NCBI RefSeq assembly: GCF_024397915.1
Contig: NZ_CP073347.1
Location: forward strand, 5,144,774-5,208,773
Reading direction: 5' to 3'
Source of the DNA: Marinobacterium rhizophilum
GTDB taxonomy: Bacteria; Pseudomonadota; Gammaproteobacteria; Pseudomonadales; Balneatricaceae
Length of the DNA stretch: 64,000 nucleotides
A model generated the notes under the pieces. The model was not told where the DNA came from. It did no database searches and saw only the letters and a list, made by a program, of their open reading frames with translations. Below, in pieces: positions 58,337 through 64,000 of this stretch; position 1 is the stretch's first letter, and every line of letters begins with the position of its first letter. The position numbers were made by a program, and so were the translations under genes.

Positions 58337-59344
58337 ATGAAAACCAGGATTATTGACAGGAGTGGTACTCCAATAACGGAACTGGGGTTCGGCGCGGCAG
58401 GAATCGGTAATTTGTTTCGCAGCGTCACCAATGTTGAGGCGCAAGCGGCGGTTAACGGGGCCTGGGAACAGGGGTTGCGGTACTTCGATACCGCTCCCCA
58501 CTATGGCGCAGGACTGTCCGAGCGGCGTTTGGGGCTCGCGTTGCATGAAAAGCCGCGGGATGAATTGTTTCTTTCCACCAAGGTGGGCCGTGTGCTGCAC
58601 CCGCTGGAGAAAAATGCGCCTTTGGAGGAGGCCGGCTTCGTCGGGGCAGCGCCGTTCAAGCGCCATTATGACTACAGCTACGACGGAATCATGCGTGCCT
58701 TTGAGGATTCGCTGCAACGCCTCGGCGTGACCCGGATCGATATGCTGCTGATGCATGATCTTGATGTTTTTACCCAGGGAGACAAACTGCCCGAGTTGTT
58801 CCGTATCGCGATGAACAGTGGCTTTAGGGCGATGTCTGAACTGCGTGACCAGGGTCTTGTGAAGGCAATCGGCCTGGGAGTCAACGAGTGGCAGGTCTGT
58901 GATGCGGCTTTGGATCAGGCAGACTTCGACTGCTTTATGGTGGCGAACTGCTTCACGCTGCTTGAGAATGAAATTACGCAACACTTTACTGGCACATGCC
59001 GGCAAAGAGAGGTTTCGCTCATTGCAGCAGCGCCTTTCAACTCGGGTATCCTGGCGAAGGGGTCTGCCGGTGCTGGCCATTATTTCTACGACACGGCTCC
59101 AGGTGCGGTCATCGAAAGGGTGATTGAACTGGAAAAGGTATGCAGTGAATACCAGGTTCCCCTGCCTGCCGCTGCCATTCAGTTCCCGCTGCTATATCCC
59201 TGCGTCAAGTCGGTTGTAATTGGCATGACCAGTGAGGCGAGAATCAGGCAAAACATGGACTGGTACGAGTACCCCATAAGCATGGATTTTTGGCAGGCAC
59301 TCGTCGATCGGGAGTATATCCGGCCCTTTCCCAAGGCCTGTTAA
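58337..59344 (+). CDS. Aldo/keto reductase, probable L-fucose dehydrogenase
   Basis: A 335-residue aldo-keto reductase with the TIM-barrel motifs ITELGFGAAGIGNLFRSV, GLRYFDTAPHYGAGLSERRL (catalytic Asp and Tyr), LFLSTKVGRVLHPLE (Lys) and RIDMLLMHDLD (His). This pattern matches D-threo-aldose (L-fucose) 1-dehydrogenases, which oxidise L-fucose to its lactone with NAD(P). It lies about 170 bases after the hydrolase gene and completes the pathway. No strong ribosome binding site is visible before ATG 58337. Confidence 0.87.
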   Translation: MKTRIIDRSGTPITELGFGAAGIGNLFRSVTNVEAQAAVNGAWEQGLRYFDTAPHYGAGLSERRLGLALHEKPRDELFLSTKVGRVLHPLEKNAPLEEAGFVGAAPFKRHYDYSYDGIMRAFEDSLQRLGVTRIDMLLMHDLDVFTQGDKLPELFRIAMNSGFRAMSELRDQGLVKAIGLGVNEWQVCDAALDQADFDCFMVANCFTLLENEITQHFTGTCRQREVSLIAAAPFNSGILAKGSAGAGHYFYDTAPGAVIERVIELEKVCSEYQVPLPAAAIQFPLLYPCVKSVVIGMTSEARIRQNMDWYEYPISMDFWQALVDREYIRPFPKAC

Positions 59345-60280
59345 GGCTGTATGAAAGCGCGCTAATCGCAATGAGGTGCAGGCATGTACCGTCATTGGCT
59401 ACAGGTTTTTAACCTGGCTGGCAAATAGGTTCCCTCTCTATTGGCCAGTCACCCCACATACTCTTTAGCGCAAAGAATGGGCGCACGTGCGTGGACCTGC
59501 TGGATTCTCTCATGTAGATAGATGGGGTTCGCATTGGCCTGCGGCCAATGATGAAACATCCCTGTTTCATGTATTAACCCGCCGGGTTAACAATGCGGCC
59601 GTCGAAAAAGAAAATAATTCCACAGAATTTAGACCAGTTATCCAGAACAGCCGCTAAAGTGTCTCCCTGCACAGGCGGCAGACTGCCCAGGCGGAAGCGG
59701 AATGATTGCAGGAGTAATAATTACTGCAGCAGTTCCTGTACAAAGCAAGGCGATTGGCAGGTGTTGCCATCGTTGTGCCGTGCTTTCTTTGCTCTGCTTC
59801 CTGCCTATCGCCCTGTCTTTTTAACAGCTTCGACCGATCCCATGCCGCCGACGCAGCGCTGCCGCTGCACCGGTGCGCCCCTGTACCGCGCCGAATAATT
59901 CCTTCCCCGCTGTATTTTTTCCGGGTTGTGCCACACTTGTGACAAGGTACAGGGCAGTTTACCGAGGTGGCTTGATCTGGCTCTGGCCGGCACGGTTGCT
60001 GCCTTTCTGGCCTGGGCCTGCAGTTAGGTTCTGGCGTTGGGGTCACTGTATTTATTCTGTTTTTAAATGATATAGTGTCTGCTCAAACAGACAGTCAGAG
60101 CAGCGTGTCCTGACTGGTTTTTCGAGTATAACCTGTTGTAAATATTTGATTTTTTGATTATTTTTATAAGCTTATAACAATAAGACCGTCAGACGCATTG
60201 TTGCTGAATTGGAATTAATCGAGACCTGATGCTCAGGGCTGTTCAGTAACCCATGCTATTTGATGAAACAGGAGATCACC
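59345..60280. other. Long intergenic region with repeat B
   Basis: About 930 bases. Apart from the 70-bp repeat (59521-59590) I see no gene or RNA. A short dyad, GTCTG-CTCAAA-CAGAC, lies at 60077-60092 upstream of the betaine transporter genes and may be an operator or promoter element. The last 150 bases are AT-rich. Confidence 0.45.
59521..59590 (-). repeat. 70-bp triple-hairpin repeat, copy B
   Basis: Reverse complement of the element at 19828-19897 with three differences. It starts GATGGGGTTCGCATTGGCC and ends CCGCCGGGTTAA. It lies about 180 bases after the aldo-keto reductase gene. Confidence 0.85.
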
Positions 60281-61279
60281 ATGAAAAAGTCCCTCGCAGC
60301 AGTCGCGCTTATGCTGGCTGCATCCACAGGCTTCGCCGCCGAAGACTGTGGCAAGGTCACGATCGCAGACATGAACTGGAGTTCGGCGACGCTGATCGCC
60401 AATATCGACCGTTTCATCCTTGAACATGGCTTTGGCTGCGCCGCAGAGCTGGTGCCCGGCGATACCATGCCCACCACGACGTCCATGATGGAAAAGCGAG
60501 AGCCGGATATCGCGCCGGAACTCTGGACCAACTCCTTCCAGGCCGCGCTGGACAAGGCGGTGGCCGAAGAACAGCTGACCGTTGCCGGCAAGGTTCTGTC
60601 CCAGGGGGGCGAGGAGGCTCTCTGGGTACCCAGATACATGGTCGACAAGGACCCGAGCCTGGCCACCATTGAAGGTGTCAAAGCCAACGCCAAGCTGTTT
60701 ACCCACCCCGAAGATCCGGACCGCTCGGCGCTGATTGGCTGCCCGGCGGGCTGGGGTTGCCAGATTACGGTACGTAACCTCTACCAGGCGATGGATCTGG
60801 AGTCGTCCGGTTTCGATCTGGTTGACCCGGGTTCGGCCGCCGGCCTCGATGGTTCGATTGCAAGGGCCTATGAACGCGAGCAGCCCTGGCTGGGATATTA
60901 CTGGGCACCCACGGCCATCCTCGGCAAATACGATATGGTGAAGGTCGATTTTGGCAGCGGTATCGACAAGGAACACTTCCTGGCCTGCATTACCAAGGAA
61001 GACTGCCTCGAGCCCAAGGTCACCATGTGGCCGGAATCGCCGGTATACAGCTATACCACGTCCGACTTCGCCAAGAATCATCCGCAGGAGTTTGAATACC
61101 TGGCCACCCGTTCCTTCACCAACGCCGAACTCAACAAGCTGCTGGCCTGGATGGAAGACAACCAGGCCGATGGCGAGATCGCCATGGAGCACTTCCTGCT
61201 TGAAAACGAAAGCACCTGGTCTGCCTGGCTGGCGCCGGAAACAGCCGCCCGCGTGAAGGATGCGCTGGGCAACCTGTAA
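60281..61279 (+). CDS. proX: Glycine betaine/proline-type ABC substrate-binding protein
   Basis: A 332-residue binding protein of the OpuAC family. Signal peptide MKKSLAAVALMLAASTGFAA is followed by EDCGKVTIADMNWSSATLIA. Cation-binding aromatic residues lie in NSFQAALDKAV, EALWVPRYM and YERE-QPWLGYYWAPTAILGKY. Several cysteine pairs (GCPAGWGCQI; ACITKEDCLEP) suggest disulfides in the periplasm. ATG at 60281 has GGAG 6 bases upstream. It serves the permease and ATPase that follow. Ligand could be glycine betaine, proline betaine or a related quaternary amine. Confidence 0.88.
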   Translation: MKKSLAAVALMLAASTGFAAEDCGKVTIADMNWSSATLIANIDRFILEHGFGCAAELVPGDTMPTTTSMMEKREPDIAPELWTNSFQAALDKAVAEEQLTVAGKVLSQGGEEALWVPRYMVDKDPSLATIEGVKANAKLFTHPEDPDRSALIGCPAGWGCQITVRNLYQAMDLESSGFDLVDPGSAAGLDGSIARAYEREQPWLGYYWAPTAILGKYDMVKVDFGSGIDKEHFLACITKEDCLEPKVTMWPESPVYSYTTSDFAKNHPQEFEYLATRSFTNAELNKLLAWMEDNQADGEIAMEHFLLENESTWSAWLAPETAARVKDALGNL

Positions 61280-61301
61280 CCGCCACCGTTAATCGATAGA
61301 C

Positions 61302-61330
61302 GCCGCGGGTGCACGGAGGCTGCCCGCGGC
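61302..61330 (+). terminator. Stem-loop between proX and proW
   Basis: GCCGCGGG and CCCGCGGC form an 8-bp GC-only stem 22 bases after the proX stop. No U-tract; a likely processing or attenuation element. Confidence 0.55.
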
Positions 61331-61360
61331 TTGCCTGACCACCAGAACAGGATACCCTTT

Positions 61361-62260
61361 ATGGCCGGTGAATCTTGGCTAACCGAATTCCCCAAAATGA
61401 GCCGCGAGGGCCTGCTTGATATCCGCAAGTCCCTCGACGCCGCCTACCGCGACTTCTCCCGCGAGTACGGCGAAAGTATCGAAACCATCTTCGACCCGTT
61501 GCTCGCCTTTCTTATCTGGTTTGAAAAACTCCTGCTTAATACGCCCTGGCCGCTGATTATCATCGCCATAACGGCGCTGGCGTATTTCGCGTCCCGCTCC
61601 TGGAAGCTGTCTTTGGGGGTTGTCGTCTCGTTCCTGCTGATCGGCTACTTCGGCATGTGGGAAGACACCATGCGTACCCTCAGTATCATCACCGTCTGTA
61701 CCTTGCTGGCCATTGCGCTGGGCATACCGGTGGGCATCATGATGGCGCGTTCCGACCGGGTGCAGTCGACGGTCACGCCCTTGCTGGACATCATGCAGAC
61801 CATGCCGGCCTTCGTGTACCTGATACCGGTGGTCATGCTGCTGGGTATCGGCCGGATTCCGGGCGTGATCGCGGTGGTGATCTATGCCATTCCGCCGGTC
61901 ATCCGGCTGACCAACCTGGGGATCCGGCTGGTGGACCGAGAGGTACTGGAGGCAGCGACATCCTACGGTGCCAGCCCCCGGCAGCGCCTGCTGGGTGTGC
62001 AGCTGCCCCTGGCCATGCCCACCATCATGGCCGGTATCAACCAGACCATCATGATGTCCCTGGCCATGGTGGTTATCGCCTCCATGATCGGCGTCAAGGG
62101 TCTGGGCCAGCCGGTACTCAAATCCATTACCAACCAGTACTTTACGCTGGGCCTGTTTAACGGCCTGGCCATCGTGGCCCTGGCCATTATCTTCGACCGT
62201 GTTTCCCAAGCCTATGCCAAGCGTACGCAGAAACACATGGAGGGCTCGGATCATGGCTGA
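61361..62260 (+). CDS. proW: Glycine betaine/proline ABC transporter permease
   Basis: A 299-residue ProW/OpuAB-type permease. A long cytoplasmic N-terminus (about 70 residues) precedes six or so membrane helices. The EAA-like loop reads RLTNLGIRLVDREVLEAATS then YGASPRQRLLGVQLPLAMPT. TPLLDIMQTMPAFVYLIPVV and MSLAMVVIASMIGVKGLG are typical of the family. It overlaps the ATPase gene by 8 bases. Confidence 0.92.
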   Translation: MAGESWLTEFPKMSREGLLDIRKSLDAAYRDFSREYGESIETIFDPLLAFLIWFEKLLLNTPWPLIIIAITALAYFASRSWKLSLGVVVSFLLIGYFGMWEDTMRTLSIITVCTLLAIALGIPVGIMMARSDRVQSTVTPLLDIMQTMPAFVYLIPVVMLLGIGRIPGVIAVVIYAIPPVIRLTNLGIRLVDREVLEAATSYGASPRQRLLGVQLPLAMPTIMAGINQTIMMSLAMVVIASMIGVKGLGQPVLKSITNQYFTLGLFNGLAIVALAIIFDRVSQAYAKRTQKHMEGSDHG

Positions 62261-63431
62261 ACCCCTGGTAAAAATTACAAACCTCTACAAGGTTTTCGGC
62301 GAGAAGCCGGCATCGGTGATCCCGCTGGTGGAAGCTGGCCAGAGCAAGGACGAGATCCTTGCGGCCACCGGCCATACCCTGGGGCTGCAGGACATCAACC
62401 TGGAGATCGGCAAGGGCGAGATCTTCGTCATCATGGGACTGTCGGGCTCCGGCAAGTCGACCCTGATCCGGCATTTCAATCGACTGATCGATCCAACCCA
62501 GGGACATATCTTTGTCGAGGGGGTGGACGTGATGAAGTTCTCGCCCAGGGAGCTGCAGGATTTTCGGCGTCACAAGATGTCCATGGTGTTCCAGCGTTTT
62601 GGCCTGTTGCCGCATCACAGCGTGCTGGAAAACGTCGGCTATGGCCTCAGCATTCAGGGGCTTTCCAAGGAAAAAGTGAAGGAAAAGGCCGTGCACTGGC
62701 TCGAGGCCGTGGGCCTGTCGGGCTACGAGGACCAGTACCCGTCGCAGCTCTCCGGCGGGCAGCAGCAGCGAGTCGGGCTGGCCCGGGCGCTGTGCACGGA
62801 CGCCGAAATCCTGTTGATGGACGAGGCCTTTTCGGCGCTGGACCCGCTGATCCGGCGCGAGATGCAGGATCAGCTCATCAGCCTGCAGCACAAGCTGCAC
62901 AAGACCATCATCTTTATCACCCACGATCTGGACGAAGCCCTGCGCCTGGGGGACAAGATCGCCATCCTGCGGGACGGCAAGCTGATCCAGGTGGGCAACC
63001 CCGAGGATATTCTGCTGCATCCGGCGGACGATTACGTGGAGGCCTTTGTCCACGACGTCAACCGCACCAAGGTGCTCACCGCCGCCCATGTGGTGAACCG
63101 GACGCACCTGACCCTGACCGGGCGCACCTCGCCGCAGCAGGCGCTGGACAAGATCCGTGAGCGCCACGCCGATTATGCCTGTGTGCTCGATGGCAAAAGC
63201 CTGAAGGGGATCATTAACCTGGTGGACGCCGAGCGGGCCCTGGGTGAGAGCGCATCCAATATTGCCGCCTACGTCTGTAACGTGAACTGCGTGCCTGACA
63301 GTGCCGAGCTCGAAGCCTTGCTGCCCCGGCTGCTGGTGGAAAAAGACGACCAGCCCATCGGCGTCACCAACGAGGAAGGCGAGTTCACCGGCATGGTCAG
63401 CCGGCGCCGGATGGCGGAGTTTGTGTCCTGA
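62253..63431 (+). CDS. proV: Glycine betaine/proline ABC transporter ATPase
   Basis: A 392-residue ProV/OpuAA-type ATPase. Walker A is GLSGSGKST (near residue 63), the Q-loop VFQRFGLLPHHSVLENV, the signature LSGGQQQRVGLARAL and Walker B ILLMDEAFSALDPLIR. C-terminal CBS-like repeats (about residues 280-390), which in OpuA sense ionic strength, end FTGMVSRRRMAEFV. GGAGGG lies 7 bases before ATG 62253. Fits a role in osmoprotection of a marine bacterium. Confidence 0.93.
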   Translation: MAEPLVKITNLYKVFGEKPASVIPLVEAGQSKDEILAATGHTLGLQDINLEIGKGEIFVIMGLSGSGKSTLIRHFNRLIDPTQGHIFVEGVDVMKFSPRELQDFRRHKMSMVFQRFGLLPHHSVLENVGYGLSIQGLSKEKVKEKAVHWLEAVGLSGYEDQYPSQLSGGQQQRVGLARALCTDAEILLMDEAFSALDPLIRREMQDQLISLQHKLHKTIIFITHDLDEALRLGDKIAILRDGKLIQVGNPEDILLHPADDYVEAFVHDVNRTKVLTAAHVVNRTHLTLTGRTSPQQALDKIRERHADYACVLDGKSLKGIINLVDAERALGESASNIAAYVCNVNCVPDSAELEALLPRLLVEKDDQPIGVTNEEGEFTGMVSRRRMAEFVS

Positions 63432-63437
63432 GGCAGG

Positions 63438-63555
63438 ATTGAGGAGCAAGGTAGAAGGGGCAAGGTTGAAGGGGCAAGGTAGAAGGAGCAAGGAGCAAGG
63501 TAAAAGGAGCAAGGTAAAAGGGCTAAGGGCCAAGGTAGAAGGAACAAGGTAAAAG
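63438..63555. repeat. 7-bp-period degenerate tandem repeat (AGCAAGG/GGTAGAAGG units)
   Basis: Purine-rich AGCAAGG, GGCAAGG and GTAGAAGG/GTAAAAGG units alternate for about 118 bases, immediately after proV. The AGCAAGG units match those inside the hydrolase gene at 42.3 kb. Confidence 0.75.
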
Positions 63556-63705
63556 CGAGCGCAAAAAAGCGTCGGTGGCCAGGCTGAAGGGTCGGGTCGT
63601 CGGCGCTTTTTTGTGCCCCGGAACCTGGCCATGGCGTACACTGCCGTGCCGTGCCGTGCCGGGCGGCAGAACTGCCATTAACCAGACAACAACAAAGAGG
63701 TGAAC

Positions 63706-64000
63706 GTGAATACTCTAAACAGCGCGCTTGAGCAGCAGGAACAGGCTCTGGTATTCGATGGCTTTGATGAAGACACTGCCTGCGTGCTGGGTGCGGCCTT
63801 GCGCGAGCGGGCAGCGGCCCAAAATGCGCCTGTGGTCATCGATATCCGCAGCGCCAATCGCCGTTTCTATTTTGCCGCCCTGCCGGGCTCGGCACCGGAC
63901 AACGACGAGTGGGCTCGGCGCAAGGGCAACATGGCGTTGCGCAAGCAGTGCTCCTCCCTGCTGTGTGGCGAGCGGCTGAAGGCGTCCGGCAAGGACGTCG
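63706..64000 (+). CDS. UPF0303 / heme-degrading-domain protein, N-terminal part (cut by window edge)
   Basis: GTG at 63706, preceded by AGAGGTG, opens a frame that runs off the window, 98 codons seen. It encodes LVFDGFDEDTACVLGAALRE, then RAAAQNAPVVIDIRSANRRF, YFAALPGSAPDNDEWARRKG and NMALRKQCSSLLCGERLK. This is the GlcG/HbpS-like UPF0303 pattern. Family function is poorly defined; some relatives bind heme. Confidence 0.82.
   Translation, partial: MNTLNSALEQQEQALVFDGFDEDTACVLGAALRERAAAQNAPVVIDIRSANRRFYFAALPGSAPDNDEWARRKGNMALRKQCSSLLCGERLKASGKDV

Noticed and set aside
60077..60092. GTCTG-CTCAAA-CAGAC dyad as a BetI operator
   Set aside because: Does not match a known BetI or choline/betaine regulator site closely enough to name; kept only as a remark on the intergenic region.
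1..64000. tRNA, rRNA and riboswitch search by eye
   Set aside because: No cloverleaf with a TTCGA-type T-loop, no rRNA and no recognisable riboswitch core was found.

Overview
The window (about 64 kb) looks like chromosomal DNA of a marine-type gammaproteobacterium, probably Oceanospirillales-like; the genus is not assigned. This rests on GC-rich core genes, a type III glutamine synthetase, a CdaR-glycerate kinase pair, a ProXWV-type betaine transporter, two non-phosphorylating sugar pathways and a chromosomal integron. All identifications come from reading the sequence; no database search was run.

Layout. 1-1.8 kb: the start of a VRR-NUC nuclease gene (minus strand), then a DUF318/ArsP-type permease with a small thioredoxin-fold partner. 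1.9-12 kb: a GbpR-type LysR regulator divergent from a ChvE-GguA-GguB sugar ABC transporter, followed by enzymes of non-phosphorylating L-arabinose oxidation (SDR dehydrogenase, IlvD-type dehydratase, GguC/AraD1-type dehydratase, 2-ketoglutarate semialdehyde dehydrogenase). 12.4-22.3 kb: a second ABC transporter (MalEFGK type), an intracellular GH51 arabinofuranosidase, an SMP-30 lactonase and an aldose epimerase. Together these could take arabino-oligosaccharides to 2-oxoglutarate. This arm contains scars: a truncated IS5 transposase joined to the 3' end of a group II intron, a collapsed copy of the semialdehyde dehydrogenase, a 159-bp MITE and a 54-bp direct repeat.

23-29.6 kb: a MocR regulator divergent from a LysE exporter, pyruvate kinase, and CdaR with glycerate kinase.

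30.6-40.1 kb: an AT-richer integron. A truncated intI points left, attI follows, and at least four cassettes with attC sites point right. Cassette 2 carries a Hachiman anti-phage system (hamA-hamB). hamB is split by an IS256-family element with a perfect 8-bp target duplication, and the cassette's attC is split by an IS110/IS1111-family element. Cassette 3 encodes a small protein with a HEPN RNx3H motif; cassettes 1 and 4 encode unknown membrane-anchored proteins. A lone RebB-like R-body gene lies just beyond the array.

40.9-49.1 kb: an excalibur-domain protein, a hydrolase extended by 7-bp tandem repeats, glnN with candidate NtrC and sigma-54 sites, an EAL-CBS-GGDEF protein, a DJ-1/PfpI protein and fused gene remnants. 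49.1-59.3 kb: a complete oxidative L-fucose locus (mutarotase, lactonase, UxaA-type dehydratase, SDR, FAH hydrolase, aldo-keto reductase, RbsABC-type transporter, GntR regulator). 60.3-63.4 kb: a betaine/proline ABC transporter. The window ends inside a UPF0303 gene. A 70-bp triple-hairpin repeat occurs twice (19.8 and 59.5 kb) in opposite orientation, and 7-bp-period tandem repeats occur at four places.
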